Below are positions 35,605 through 45,101 of a stretch of DNA of 64,000 nucleotides, piece after piece (within the stretch, counting starts at the first letter, position 1; every line of letters starts with the position of its first letter). The position numbers were made by a program, and so were the translations under genes. Location of the stretch: NCBI RefSeq assembly GCF_000375425.1, contig NZ_AQXG01000002.1, forward strand, positions 575,712-639,711, read 5' to 3'. The notes under the pieces were generated by a model that saw only the letters and a list, made by a program, of their open reading frames with translations, was not told the origin of the DNA and ran no database searches. The stretch comes from Gracilimonas tropica DSM 19535 (lineage in GTDB: Bacteria; Bacteroidota; Rhodothermia; Balneolales; Balneolaceae).

Positions 35605-36129
35605 ATGTCGGTTTGGGACAATGAGTATCCATCAAGTTCAGAGTATGCGCATTATTATGCAGGATATGTGGCCAATGTGCCTAAAGCGAATATCATTGAA
35701 ACACTGAAGGAACAGATGCACGACACTTACACCTTCATCAATTCTATTCCCGGGGATAAAGCTTATCATTCTTACGAAAAAGGAAAATGGACGATCAAGC
35801 AGATCATCGGTCACCTGATCGAAACCGAACGTGTATTTTCTTACCGGGCACTTGCCTTTTCCCGGCGGGATCCCAATCCGCTTCCGCCCATGGAGCAAGA
35901 TGACTATGTAAAATATTCCAATTACAACAGCCGGACGATCAGCAACCTCGCAAATGAATACCTGGCAGTACGCATCGCTACTACCCACTTGTTCCAGAAT
36001 ATGACTAAAGAAATGGTTTCATTAAAAGGGATTGCCAGCAATGCAGAGTTTACCGTTCGCTCGCTCCCCTTCATCATTGCCGGGCATGAGCTGCACCACA
36101 TGCAGGTTATTCGGGAGAAATATTTGTAA
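35605..36129 (+). CDS. DinB-family four-helix metal-binding protein
   Basis: About 174 residues, four-helix bundle of the DinB/YfiT superfamily. Metal ligands are expected at His in TIKQIIGHLIETERVFSYRA and the pair in IIAGHELHHMQVIREKYL. ANVPKANIIETLKEQMHDTY and GDKAYHSYEKGKWTIKQ match the family's first helix and the KWS-like turn. Family members act as thiol-S-transferases (bacillithiol, mycothiol) or in stress responses; a bacillithiol-type role would be of interest beside the sulfur island but cannot be read from the sequence. Strong Shine-Dalgarno. Confidence 0.82.
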   Translation: MSVWDNEYPSSSEYAHYYAGYVANVPKANIIETLKEQMHDTYTFINSIPGDKAYHSYEKGKWTIKQIIGHLIETERVFSYRALAFSRRDPNPLPPMEQDDYVKYSNYNSRTISNLANEYLAVRIATTHLFQNMTKEMVSLKGIASNAEFTVRSLPFIIAGHELHHMQVIREKYL

Positions 36130-36162
36130 GAAGGCTTTGAGTCTTGATTCAGGCATCTCACA

Positions 36163-36180
36163 TCTCCCTTTGAAGGGAGA
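36163..36180. repeat. Short inverted repeat between DinB and glycosyltransferase genes
   Basis: TCTCCCTTTGAAGGGAGA, 8-bp arms with a TG centre, between two convergent genes. Related to 30944-30959. Confidence 0.45.
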
Positions 36181-36223
36181 CCGCTTGGTTGCCTCAGCAT
36201 CAAAACAGAGGGATGTGCGTCAG

Positions 36224-37246
36224 CTACGCTGGAACACCGTCTTTAACCGGATCCGACTTTCCCAAACCTGCATTCATTATTTTATGTGCCAACACATCCT
36301 CATCTGAAATTTCCGGTAGTTCCAGCTCCTTTCCTTCGTCTATCCATCTCGAAAGGATATGGATGAAATCAGGATCAATTTTGTAGACAACTTCTCCCCC
36401 AAGGACTTCCAAAGCAGCTGCATTACAAAGCTGTTCATACTGATTTTTGATTGGGATCGTAAGTAACTTCTTTCCTAAAAACATGGTTTCCGAGGTAGTC
36501 TCAAATCCCGACGCAGAAACAATACCCAGACAATTTTCAATGCTGTCCAAAAAAGTATCTTTCCCTACCGGATGTACCCGAACATTACCTCTTACATAAA
36601 CCTCATCACAAGTTGGTGAAAAAATATGCCATTCTGTTTTCTTAACCTGACTGAAGATTGAACATAACGTTTCGTGATCGAAAGCAGGCAGGTAAACAGT
36701 CACATGATCTCCACTCACAGGATTCAGTTCCCGAATCTGCCGGCGGATGATCGGTGGCTCAATGAAATCATCATAACGCATATAGTGTGAACCAACAGCA
36801 GTGGTGCATGGAGCAAAATGCCTTATTACCGATTCAGCAAGCAATGATCTTTTAGGCGGACGAGGTGTTTTTTCAGATAAGAAGGAGCACTGATGGCTAA
36901 TGGCAACACAGGGAATTCCTGCTCCTTTTGCAGCCCAGGCCGTAACCGGTTCAAAATCATTGACAACAAAATCGTACTCATCAACAGGCAGCTTTTGAAT
37001 ATCTTGAATGAACTCAACCGGGTGTAGATTCAAAGCCGTATCTAAAAAGTCTATGCTGCCTTTATTATCGTAAGCGAGGCTCATTCCACGGGCTTTGAAA
37101 TCAACGGGGCCATCAATATTCATTTTAAAATTATACCCGCTGATGAGCACATCCACTTCGGCATGTTCCCTAAGCTTTGGCAACACCACTCGCGCACGGC
37201 TGATATGGCCATGACCTGTGCCCTGTATGCCATACAGTATTTTCAT
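36224..37246 (-). CDS. Glycosyltransferase (GT-B, MurG/Glyco_trans_1_3-like)
   Basis: A 340-residue GT-B enzyme. The N-terminal motif is YGIQGTGHGHISRARVVLPK (GxGxGH-type), with a Rossmann half to ~residue 160; the C-terminal nucleotide-sugar half has CLGIVSASGFETTSETMFLG and LLTIPIKNQYEQLCNAAAL, as in MurG/MGDG-synthase relatives. It overlaps the upstream LpxH-like phosphoesterase by 4 bases (ATGA), so the two are translationally coupled and probably act on one envelope lipid or glycolipid. Acceptor unknown. Confidence 0.8.
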   Translation of the reverse strand: MKILYGIQGTGHGHISRARVVLPKLREHAEVDVLISGYNFKMNIDGPVDFKARGMSLAYDNKGSIDFLDTALNLHPVEFIQDIQKLPVDEYDFVVNDFEPVTAWAAKGAGIPCVAISHQCSFLSEKTPRPPKRSLLAESVIRHFAPCTTAVGSHYMRYDDFIEPPIIRRQIRELNPVSGDHVTVYLPAFDHETLCSIFSQVKKTEWHIFSPTCDEVYVRGNVRVHPVGKDTFLDSIENCLGIVSASGFETTSETMFLGKKLLTIPIKNQYEQLCNAAALEVLGGEVVYKIDPDFIHILSRWIDEGKELELPEISDEDVLAHKIMNAGLGKSDPVKDGVPA

Positions 37247-38058
37247 CCGATCATTACTTTTTGATCGAAGGTGTGGCTCTTCATGAGGGTATTGATCCGG
37301 GGATTTTCCTGAAGTACCATATCCTCACTGTAGCGGTACAAATTCCACTCTTGACCGTCATATTCCAGGCAGGTTAGATTTTCTACCCAGTCGCCGGAGT
37401 TAAGATATATTACCGAGCCTTTTTCGTTTTCAAATCCGCGTATTTTGGGTTGATGGATGTGCCCGCAAACCACATAATCGTACCCCTCTTCGATGGCCAG
37501 TTCCATGGCTGTCACCTCAAAATCATCAATGAAATTTACGGCCTGCTTTACGCTGTCTTTGATCTTTTTGGAAAGGGAAAATTTTCCATATCCCATTTTT
37601 TCGGAGATGGCATTCATCCAACGGTTCAGCAAAATCAAAAGTTCGTAGCCTTTTCCTCCCAATTTGGCCACCCACTTGCTGTGCTTCATGGTGATGTCGA
37701 AAATATCTCCGTGAAAGAACCATACCTTTTCTCCGTTCATCTCCAATACCAGTTTATCGCGGATGAAAAGCGGCCCGAGCTGCAGGCTGGAAATTTTCCG
37801 TAAGGTCTCGTCATGATTGCCTGTCAGGTAGTAAATATCGGTGCCGTTGGTCATCATGGTGATGAGTGTTCGGATGACATGCATGTGCGCTTCGGGCCAG
37901 TAATATTTTTTAAAATTCCACATGTCGATGAAATCCCCATTCAGGATGACTCGCTTTGGATCAATGGAATTGAGATATTGTACCAGTTCAACCGCATGGC
38001 ATCCAACCGTTCCAAGATGGATATCAGATAAAACAACGGTATCGAGAGGTCGCTTCAT
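37243..38058 (-). CDS. LpxH-like metallophosphoesterase
   Basis: A 271-residue calcineurin-like phosphoesterase. Metal-site motifs occur in order: VVLSDIHLGTVGCHA (DxH), ILNGDFIDMWNFK (GDxxD), YLTGNHDETLRK (GNHD), VWFFHGDIFDI (H) and VVCGHIHQPKIRG (GHxH). Pattern and length fit the UDP-2,3-diacylglucosamine diphosphatase-like group, whose LpxH members hydrolyse UDP-diacyl-GlcN to lipid X in lipid A synthesis. Many Bacteroidetes carry a second paralogue of unknown substrate, so this could be such a copy. Coupled to the downstream glycosyltransferase, it likely processes a nucleotide-linked lipid. Confidence 0.82.
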   Translation of the reverse strand: MKRPLDTVVLSDIHLGTVGCHAVELVQYLNSIDPKRVILNGDFIDMWNFKKYYWPEAHMHVIRTLITMMTNGTDIYYLTGNHDETLRKISSLQLGPLFIRDKLVLEMNGEKVWFFHGDIFDITMKHSKWVAKLGGKGYELLILLNRWMNAISEKMGYGKFSLSKKIKDSVKQAVNFIDDFEVTAMELAIEEGYDYVVCGHIHQPKIRGFENEKGSVIYLNSGDWVENLTCLEYDGQEWNLYRYSEDMVLQENPRINTLMKSHTFDQKVMIG

Positions 38059-38160
38059 AGCCTTAGATGATTTTTGGCTAAAGATCTCCTTCTGATGTTA
38101 TGTAAGCATATCTGAACTGTTACTATTTCATTATCAGTATTCTGCCTAATCTTATTGCCA

Positions 38161-38240
38161 GAATTAAAAATGAAAGATTCAAAATGAAAAATTATTATAC
38201 AGTTATAAATCCCCCATCTTAAATCTTAAATCTTGAATTT
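38161..38240. repeat. A/T-rich degenerate tandem repeat upstream of OsmC gene
   Basis: AAAAATGAAAGATTCAAAAT and then CTTAAATCTTAAATCTTGAA form two short degenerate tandem tracts in the divergent spacer, directly before the OsmC start. Confidence 0.3.
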
Positions 38241-38242
38241 CC

Positions 38243-38686
38243 ATGAGTGAGCAAAAGATCGTCCACGTACACCTGCCCGAAAATGAAGTTTTCAAAACAA
38301 CCTTAACTGCCGGTAAACATGAATTGATTGCTGATGAACCGGAAAGCGTTCAAGGCGGACAAGATTCCGGCCCCGACCCTTACGATTATCTGTTAATGGG
38401 ACTCGGTTCCTGTACCCTGATGACCGTTAAAATGTATGCTCGTAGAAAAGGCTGGGTAATTGAGGATATGTACCTGGAGCTTCGCCATAACAAACGTCAC
38501 GCCAAAGATTGCGCTGAGTGCGAAGACCCTAAAAGCAAGATCGATCATATCGAAAAGGAATTGATCATTAAAGGAGATCTTTCTCAAGAACAGTTAGATA
38601 AGCTGTTGGATATTTCCAAAAAATGTCCCGTTCACCGCACATTGGAGAGTGATATTTCCATAAGCAGTTCCCTAAGCAACAGGTAG
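38243..38686 (+). CDS. OsmC/Ohr-family protein
   Basis: A 147-residue OsmC-type peroxidase. The two redox cysteines are in YLLMGLGSCTLMTVKMYARR and ISKKCPVHRTLESDISI, with an extra CAECEDPKSK loop that is common in the YhfA/OsmC subfamily. Enzymes of this group reduce organic hydroperoxides with thiols; some handle persulfides. Cytoplasmic. Transcribed alone, rightward, divergent from the LpxH-like gene. It lies 4-5 kb from the sulfur island but is not linked to it by operon structure. Confidence 0.88.
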   Translation: MSEQKIVHVHLPENEVFKTTLTAGKHELIADEPESVQGGQDSGPDPYDYLLMGLGSCTLMTVKMYARRKGWVIEDMYLELRHNKRHAKDCAECEDPKSKIDHIEKELIIKGDLSQEQLDKLLDISKKCPVHRTLESDISISSSLSNR

Positions 38687-38790
38687 ATATCCGTTTTGCA
38701 TATTATTGAATAGCCCGAATAAACGATTTTCCATTTTCAATCGAGTTCTTCATATTCCGACATCATTTTCTGATCTCAAATCTCACGCTT

Positions 38791-39066
38791 ATGAAGTCTG
38801 AAGCCCTGCGCATCTTGAATAATGCCATCTTTGAAGCTCAAACATGGAAGCCCGGCCGCTCCCGAAATTCTCTTGAAAATGACTTCTACCAACTTATGTT
38901 CAATGGCCCGTCTTTAGGTGACCATCCTGAATTGTGGGCTGAATTCCGAAAAGCCCTTGCCCGCAACGAGCATCTGCAGGATGCAGAACTCCGCGACTTC
39001 CTTACCCGAAAAAATTATGCCCGCGAAGGATACTGGTGGTTTGATCCGACGGAATGGAAGGAATGA
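38791..39066 (+). CDS. Small hypothetical protein, 91 residues
   Basis: MKSEALRILNNAIFEAQTWK then SRNSLENDFYQLMFNGPSLG and a C-terminal FLTRKNYAREGYWWFDPTEW. Soluble, no signal peptide or membrane segment. Not recognised. Codon use looks like that of its neighbours, and the start is preceded by an A/T-rich leader (ATCTCACGCTT). The stop is directly followed by an R1 spacer repeat. Confidence 0.6.
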   Translation: MKSEALRILNNAIFEAQTWKPGRSRNSLENDFYQLMFNGPSLGDHPELWAEFRKALARNEHLQDAELRDFLTRKNYAREGYWWFDPTEWKE

Positions 39067-39100
39067 ACATCCAACAAGGAACTTCGAACATTTAACGTTC
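39065..39100. repeat. R1 spacer repeat directly after hypothetical gene stop
   Basis: GAACATCCAACAAGGAACTT followed by CGAACATTTAACGTTC. It starts within the TGA stop of the 91-residue gene. Confidence 0.5.
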
Positions 39101-39175
39101 TTACCGGGATTTTGTACAATTTTTTTAGAGTTTCAAAATCGCATTCAACCTTTTCACTCCAACGCAGAGCGAGGT

Positions 39176-39253
39176 AACATCGAACAAGGAATATCCAACA
39201 TCGAGGGAATAACGTTCTACATTGGATATTCGATGCTCTTTGTTCGATGTTCT
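39176..39253. repeat. R1 inverted pair at the gcvP 3' end
   Basis: Left arm 39176-39206 (AACATCGAACAAGGAATATC...) and right arm 39220-39253, which in reverse complement reads GAACATCGAACAAAGAGCAT... The right arm abuts the gcvP stop at 39252-39254. The pair lies between convergent genes and could fold as a long imperfect hairpin. Confidence 0.6.
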
Positions 39254-42146
39254 AAACGGCTTCAATCCCTTCTTCATACGCTTCCATGGGAATGCAGGAG
39301 CAAACAAGATTTCGGTCGCCATAAGCATCATCCACACGAGAAACGGACGGCCAGAATTTGTTGAATTTAAGATCTTCCAGCGGAAACGCGCCTTTTTCTC
39401 GGGAATAGCTGCGAGTCCACTCATCTGCTACCATTACACGCTGGGTGTGAGGAGCGTTTTTGAGCACGTTGTCTTCTTTATCAGCTTTTCCGTCTTCGAT
39501 TTCCTGAATTTCTTTTCGGATAGAGATCATAGCCTCACAAAAACGATCGAGTTCTTCGATGGACTCACTTTCCGTTGGCTCGATCATTAATGTACCCGGC
39601 ACAGGGAAACTCATAGTAGGCGCATGGAAGCCATAATCCATCAGTCGCTTGGCCACATCAACCGATTCAATGCCGGCAGATTGCTTAAACGGACGAAGAT
39701 CCACAATAAACTCATGTGCAGAACGACCGGTTTTTCCGGTGTACAGAATTTCATAATGATCTTTCAGCCGGTCTTTGAGATAATTCGCATTCAGAATCGC
39801 ATATTTCGTCGCATCGGTCAGCCCATTGCCTCCCATCATGCGAATGTAAGCGTAAGAGATGGTGAGAATGCTTGCACTTCCCCATGGCGCTGCCGAGATC
39901 GCAGTCACCCCTTTTTCACCACCCATTTTTACAACCGAATGAGAGGGTAAAAACGGTACTAAATGTTCCGCAACTCCGATAGGCCCCATTCCGGGACCTC
40001 CGCCACCATGAGGAATACAGAAAGTTTTATGAAGGTTCAGGTGACAAACATCCGCCCCAATTTCACCGGGACTTGTAAGACCAACCTGAGCATTCATATT
40101 GGCACCATCCATGTACACTTGTCCGCCATGCTTGTGGATGATCTCGCAGAATGCCTTCACTTTGTGCTCAAACACACCGTGGGTTGATGGATAGGTGATC
40201 ATCAAGGCAGCCAGGCGATCGCTGTATTTTTCAGCTTTGGCGGCTAAATCATCACTGGAAATATTTCCGTGGGAATCGGTATCCACAACCACTACATCCA
40301 TACCGGCCATGACCGCACTGGCGGGATTGGTTCCGTGAGCCGAGGATGGGATCAATGCTACATTTCGGTGATCATCACCATTGGCTTTGTGGTAGGCACG
40401 AATCGTCATCAATCCGGCATATTCTCCTTGAGCTCCGGAATTCGGCTGCAGCGACATTCCCGCAAAACCGGTGATCTCACAAAGCTGATCGCTGAGTTCA
40501 TCAAACAATTGGGTGTACCCTTCAGCTTGTTCTCGGGGAACAAAGGGATGGATTTGCCCAAATTCAGGCCACGTTACCGGAATCATCTCCGCTGTGGCAT
40601 TCAATTTCATAGTACAAGATCCCAGCGATATCATAGAGTGCACCAATGAAAGATCCTTGTTCTCCAATCGCTTCATATAGCGAAGCATCTCATGTTCTGA
40701 GTGATACAGATGAAATACTTCGTGATCCATGTACTCAGACATTCTTGCCAGGTTATCAGGGAATTCAACCTGTATACTTTCTGCTTCGGCAGAAATATCA
40801 AACTCTTTTTCACTCCCAAGTGCTTCCGCAAAAATATTCAGAATGAGCCCGGCATCTTCCAGGTTTTTGGCTTCATCAAAAGAAATTCCAATAGTTTTAT
40901 CATCTGCATATCTGAAATTTACTTCGTGCTGCTCAGCCACTTTCCGAACTTTGGATGCATCAGCTTTCACCGTGATGGTATCAAAGAATATATCGGTCTC
41001 AACTTCTACACCCATTTTTTCCAAACCGGCTTTTGTCAGCTTGGTCAAGCCATGTACTTTAGAAGCAATTTTCTTTAATCCTTCCGGACCATGATAAACC
41101 GCATACATTCCTGCGATCACCGCCAATAAAACCTGGGCTGTACAAATATTGGAAGTCGCTTTCTCACGTCGAATATGCTGCTCACGTGTTTGAAGCGCCA
41201 TTCGGTACGCCGGTTTGCCTTCAGCATCTTGCGTTACCCCAATGATGCGGCCGGGAATTTTACGCTGGAATTTTTCTTGGGTAGCAAAGAAAGCGGCATG
41301 CGGTCCTCCATACCCCATCGGCACTCCGAATCGTTGTGATGATCCTACCACAACATCGGCTCCCATTTCGCCAGGTGCTTTCAAAAGTGTCAATGCTAAA
41401 AGATCTGCCGCCACTACAGCAAACACATCATTTTCATGAGCGGCTGCTATAAGATCGGTATAGTCTTCCACCGTTCCGTCGGTTGCAGGGTATTGCAGTA
41501 ACATTCCAAATAAGTTGGGATCGGTTACATCCAGATCTTTATGATCTCCAACCCGGATCTCTACTCCAATGGGTTCGGCCCGGGTTTGCAGCACTTCAAT
41601 GGTTTGCGGATGACACCATTCAGATACAAAAAATACATCCGCTTCTTTACGCTTTTTGCCTTTTCGCTGTCCGTACAACATGCTCATTGCTTCAGCTGCA
41701 GCTGTTCCCTCATCCAGTAAAGAGGCATTCGCAAGTTCCATGCCGGTAAGATCAGAAACAACGGTTTGAAAGTTGATCAGCGCTTCAAGCCGTCCCTGGG
41801 CGATTTCAGCCTGGTATGGCGTGTATGCTGTGTACCAACCCGGATTTTCCAGGATATTCCGCTTGATGACATTGGGCATCAGCGTATCATAATACCCCAT
41901 TCCAATAAAGGATTTGAAGATCTTATTCCTGGAAGCCAGCTTTTTGAATTCAGCTAAAAAGTCGGCTTCACTTAGTGAATCCGGAAGTTCCAGCGGTTTT
42001 TCAAGGCGGATACCTTCCGGGATGGTCTCATCGATCAGTTTATCGAGTGAGTCGGCCTTGATAACCTCCAGCATTTTTTTAATTGATTCAGAATTGGGTC
42101 CGTTGTGGCGATGAGCAAATACTTCTTGATCGAAATTAATGTTCAT
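39252..42146 (-). CDS. gcvP: Glycine dehydrogenase (decarboxylating), P protein
   Basis: A 964-residue single-chain P protein of the glycine cleavage system, which decarboxylates glycine and passes the methylamine to lipoyl-H protein. N-terminal features: [60 protein letters not shown]. The C-terminal half carries the PLP lysine in [20 protein letters not shown] and the glycine-binding [13 protein letters not shown]. Length is normal for the undivided form. No gcvT or gcvH gene is adjacent, so the other parts of the complex are elsewhere. Divergent from the Ig/LVIVD gene. Confidence 0.97.
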   Translation of the reverse strand: MNINFDQEVFAHRHNGPNSESIKKMLEVIKADSLDKLIDETIPEGIRLEKPLELPDSLSEADFLAEFKKLASRNKIFKSFIGMGYYDTLMPNVIKRNILENPGWYTAYTPYQAEIAQGRLEALINFQTVVSDLTGMELANASLLDEGTAAAEAMSMLYGQRKGKKRKEADVFFVSEWCHPQTIEVLQTRAEPIGVEIRVGDHKDLDVTDPNLFGMLLQYPATDGTVEDYTDLIAAAHENDVFAVVAADLLALTLLKAPGEMGADVVVGSSQRFGVPMGYGGPHAAFFATQEKFQRKIPGRIIGVTQDAEGKPAYRMALQTREQHIRREKATSNICTAQVLLAVIAGMYAVYHGPEGLKKIASKVHGLTKLTKAGLEKMGVEVETDIFFDTITVKADASKVRKVAEQHEVNFRYADDKTIGISFDEAKNLEDAGLILNIFAEALGSEKEFDISAEAESIQVEFPDNLARMSEYMDHEVFHLYHSEHEMLRYMKRLENKDLSLVHSMISLGSCTMKLNATAEMIPVTWPEFGQIHPFVPREQAEGYTQLFDELSDQLCEITGFAGMSLQPNSGAQGEYAGLMTIRAYHKANGDDHRNVALIPSSAHGTNPASAVMAGMDVVVVDTDSHGNISSDDLAAKAEKYSDRLAALMITYPSTHGVFEHKVKAFCEIIHKHGGQVYMDGANMNAQVGLTSPGEIGADVCHLNLHKTFCIPHGGGGPGMGPIGVAEHLVPFLPSHSVVKMGGEKGVTAISAAPWGSASILTISYAYIRMMGGNGLTDATKYAILNANYLKDRLKDHYEILYTGKTGRSAHEFIVDLRPFKQSAGIESVDVAKRLMDYGFHAPTMSFPVPGTLMIEPTESESIEELDRFCEAMISIRKEIQEIEDGKADKEDNVLKNAPHTQRVMVADEWTRSYSREKGAFPLEDLKFNKFWPSVSRVDDAYGDRNLVCSCIPMEAYEEGIEAV

Positions 42147-42363
42147 TTAAGACTGAAAATGAGGGTTTTTCTTTTTGGATTGGAACACAGAATACCGGCT
42201 GTCCATTTCGGAAAGATATCCTTTGAAAACTGTATCTGTAAAATAAGGAAAAATCAACTCAAAAAGAGAGTTATGAGGGCTACAAATAATTCAGTTTCTC
42301 AGATTTTTTTGATTTATTACAGGTCTTTACAAAATCCTATATCCGCTAATCAAAAATACCATC

Positions 42364-44349
42364 ATGGGAAAAGCTGTCAAATTAATGGCTGTGGTCTTTG
42401 TACTTGCCACAGGCAACCTCTTTGCACAAAATACAAGTACATTAACTATTAGCATCGAACCGGATCCGGTCACGGTCAAGGTCGGTGAAGAAATTCAACT
42501 TAAAGCCACCTTAATGGATGGGGAAAAAGTCCTGCCCGATACCATTCTTTTCTATTCCAGAAATGGCTACGATCTTGAAGTTAGCCGCGAAGGATTCGTC
42601 AAAGCCAATAAACCCGGAACGTATTCTGTGCTCGCACTTCGGTCGGGTCCCAGAGATCAACGAGTCATGAAACGATTTGAAGTTCAGGTTCCATTTCCAC
42701 CAATTGCCAGTTTAGAGTTCAAGAACATTCCCGATAACTTTTACTCAAAGACAACTTATGATCTTAATGTGGATGTGATCGATGAAATGGATCTTATCCG
42801 GGAAAATCCAAGCTTAACGTTCAAGAGCAGCAACCCCTCGGTTGCCATGATAAGTCATGGGAAACTCTTAGCTTTGAAGCCCGGAAAAGCCACGATAACC
42901 GCTTCTTCAGAAGGAAAATCGACGGAGCTTTCGGTAACTGTCAAGAAAAATCCTGCTTCAGAAATTGTGATCGCTAATACAGAAACCTCGGTACGAACCG
43001 GCGATGTGATCACCTTAAATGCAAATGCAAAAGGAAGCAACGGACGTTCAATTGAGGTGCCTATCACTTATTCTTTTGTAGCTCAGCCCGAAGACAATTT
43101 AGGACAAGGAGCTGAAGGTCAGATCAATCAGCAAGGTAAATTTGTAGCCAATGTTCCGGGAACCTTCATCCTGACTGCCCGTGCCGGTGATGCTGTAACC
43201 GATCAGGTGATTCAGGTACGCGAGCGGAATGTAGCCCGGGAACTTGAAGTAGTAGGACACGGAAAGGTATTGGATGTCCACACTTCTGACCTTTGGGTTT
43301 GGGAAGGAACAGATGGCCGCGATTATGCCATCACCGGAACGTGGGGAGCCAGCGGGGATGCCTATTTCTGGGATGTCACCGACCCGGCAAATTTAACTCC
43401 TATTGATACGGTTCGCGTGGATGCCCGAACGGTAAATGATGTGAAGATCTCTGAAGATGGAACCATCGGTGTTTTAACCCGCGAAGGTGCTTCCAACCGT
43501 AAGAATGGAATTGTGATCCTTGATGTATCTGATCCTTACAATGTTGAGGTCATCACCGAATATAATGACGGTTTAACCGGTGGTGTTCACAATGCCTTTA
43601 TCTATGAAAATCATGTTTATGCTGTCAATAATGGCACACGTTATGATATCATCAATATTGAAGATCCTGCAAATCCTTACACCGTTAATCGTTTTGAACT
43701 CGATACGCCGGGACACTCCATACATGATGTCTGGATCGAAGACGGTATTGCTTATTCCTCCAACTGGAGAGATGGAGTCGTGGCCGTAGACATTGGCAGT
43801 AAGAACAGCGAGCTGGCAGATGCCGGAGGTTCCCCCGAAAATCCTGTTAAATTGGGAAGCTACACCTACCCCAGCGGCTGGAATCATGCAGCCTTTCCAT
43901 TCAAAAGTGAATCTACCGGCGATTTTTATGTAATTGCAGGGGATGAAGCTTTCCCAAATGGACTCCCTTCCCGAAATAACCCTGCCGCAGCTGCCGGATG
44001 GATACACTTTGTTAAATTTGATGGCTGGGATAATCCCAAAGAAGTTGCCCGATACCAGGTTCCCGAAGCAGGAACACACAACTTTTGGGTTGTTGGAGAT
44101 ACTCTTTATGTAGCCTACTATAACGGCGGACTTCGCATCGTAGATATCTCAGGCGAGCTTATGGGGAATTTATATGACCAAGGCCGGGAGATTGCAAAGT
44201 TCGAGCCCACTCACGGCGATGCCATCGTCCCAAATGCCCCTTTTACCTGGGGACCTCAACCATATAAAGATTACATCTTCATTTCCGACTGGAATTCAGG
44301 ATTGTGGTCGGTGAAGCTGTTGGAACCGGCACAACAAGGAACGAATTAA
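42364..44349 (+). CDS. Secreted Ig-like plus LVIVD beta-propeller protein
   Basis: A 661-residue exported protein with signal peptide (MGKAVKLMAVVFVLATGNLF, cleaved at FAQ/N). Residues ~25-300 form three Big_2-like Ig repeats (ISIEPDPVTVKVGEEIQLKA; LTFKSSNPSVAMISHGKLLA; then IVIANTETSVRTGDVITLNA). Residues ~300-655 are LVIVD repeats that make a beta-propeller: AYFWDVTDPANLTPIDTVRV, GIVILDVSDPYNVEVITEYN, YDIINIEDPANPYTVNRFEL, and HNFWVVGDTLYVAYYNGGLR with IVDISGEL. Such proteins are often annotated as choice-of-anchor or LVIVD proteins, function unknown. No sorting domain is seen at the C-terminus. A strong terminator follows. Confidence 0.82.
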   Translation: MGKAVKLMAVVFVLATGNLFAQNTSTLTISIEPDPVTVKVGEEIQLKATLMDGEKVLPDTILFYSRNGYDLEVSREGFVKANKPGTYSVLALRSGPRDQRVMKRFEVQVPFPPIASLEFKNIPDNFYSKTTYDLNVDVIDEMDLIRENPSLTFKSSNPSVAMISHGKLLALKPGKATITASSEGKSTELSVTVKKNPASEIVIANTETSVRTGDVITLNANAKGSNGRSIEVPITYSFVAQPEDNLGQGAEGQINQQGKFVANVPGTFILTARAGDAVTDQVIQVRERNVARELEVVGHGKVLDVHTSDLWVWEGTDGRDYAITGTWGASGDAYFWDVTDPANLTPIDTVRVDARTVNDVKISEDGTIGVLTREGASNRKNGIVILDVSDPYNVEVITEYNDGLTGGVHNAFIYENHVYAVNNGTRYDIINIEDPANPYTVNRFELDTPGHSIHDVWIEDGIAYSSNWRDGVVAVDIGSKNSELADAGGSPENPVKLGSYTYPSGWNHAAFPFKSESTGDFYVIAGDEAFPNGLPSRNNPAAAAGWIHFVKFDGWDNPKEVARYQVPEAGTHNFWVVGDTLYVAYYNGGLRIVDISGELMGNLYDQGREIAKFEPTHGDAIVPNAPFTWGPQPYKDYIFISDWNSGLWSVKLLEPAQQGTN

Positions 44350-44361
44350 TATTCAATATTC

Positions 44362-44403
44362 AATTGGTAGAACAGTAATTTTTGCTGTTCTACCAATTTT
44401 TTT
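44362..44403 (+). terminator. Strong intrinsic terminator after LVIVD gene
   Basis: Perfect 14-bp stem: AATTGGTAGAACAG (44362-44375) and CTGTTCTACCAATT (44385-44398) with a 9-base loop and a T-run at 44397-44403, 12 bases after the stop. Confidence 0.9.
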
Positions 44404-44426
44404 GATGGTTACCTATTTCATCCAAA

Positions 44427-45080
44427 ATGAGACCTCTTACAAAAAATAATCTCAAGCATTTTTACTTTAATAAATATCTTGTAACGCCATTCAAGCAAAA
44501 ACGCTACCCGATTTCTTACTGTTATCACTACAAGGCAATTTGGTTCAGAACCTACAAGGTAGCCAGCCGCACTATTCACCATTTGCTGAAAGATGCGAGC
44601 CCCGAAAAGGGTTATCTCTACAGTTCTCCCGTTTCCTATCAACCGGAGCGGTATGACGATTTTTTTAAATTTACTTTTGTCAGAAATCCACTCGACCGTT
44701 TTATCTCAATTTGGAAGGGAATGGTTTTAAAAAGAAATTATTTTGGTTTCTCCAAACAGAAATATCAGGAAATGCAGGATTTTAAGACTTTTTTGGACTG
44801 GGTTGAGGATAAAGATTTCGGCAAGGCAGATATCCACTTAGTTCCTCAACACAAGTTGGTTGATTTGGAGAACATTGATTTTGTTGGCCGGTTCGAAAAT
44901 TTTGAAGAAGATTTTCTGAAAGTTGCCAATGAAATTGATCTTCCCATCAAAGAATCAGATTTAATTCATCGCAATAAATCACCTAAAAAAGAAATCAATT
45001 TAGATGATGCAGAGCGAAAACGAATCTTTGAATTATACCCCAAAGATGTTGAATTATTTTACCCACATCTACAATCATAA
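44427..45080 (+). CDS. Sulfotransferase family 2-like enzyme
   Basis: A 217-residue protein with the Sulfotransfer_2 pattern of carbohydrate (HNK-1/chondroitin type) sulfotransferases. The 5'-PSB-like loop is WFRTYKVASRTIHHLLKDA near residue 45, and the 3'-phosphate motif is FKFTFVRNPLDRFISIWKG near 90. Then LVDLENIDFVGRFENFEEDF and the C-terminal ELYPKDVELFYPHL, typical of the family. It would sulfate a glycan or other acceptor using PAPS. No signal peptide. It lies between two exported propeller genes in the same direction, behind a terminator, and only 21 bases before the next gene, with which it is probably co-transcribed. Confidence 0.82.
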   Translation: MRPLTKNNLKHFYFNKYLVTPFKQKRYPISYCYHYKAIWFRTYKVASRTIHHLLKDASPEKGYLYSSPVSYQPERYDDFFKFTFVRNPLDRFISIWKGMVLKRNYFGFSKQKYQEMQDFKTFLDWVEDKDFGKADIHLVPQHKLVDLENIDFVGRFENFEEDFLKVANEIDLPIKESDLIHRNKSPKKEINLDDAERKRIFELYPKDVELFYPHLQS

Positions 45081-45101
45081 TTTTTTCATCAAGTCACTCT
45101 T

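Noticed and set aside
39252-42146. Several rightward frames inside gcvP
   Set aside because: gcvP is full length with its motifs; these are antisense shadows.
43573-44079. 168-residue leftward open frame inside the LVIVD gene
   Set aside because: Shadow of a well-supported gene on the other strand; cysteine and rare-residue pattern not protein-like.
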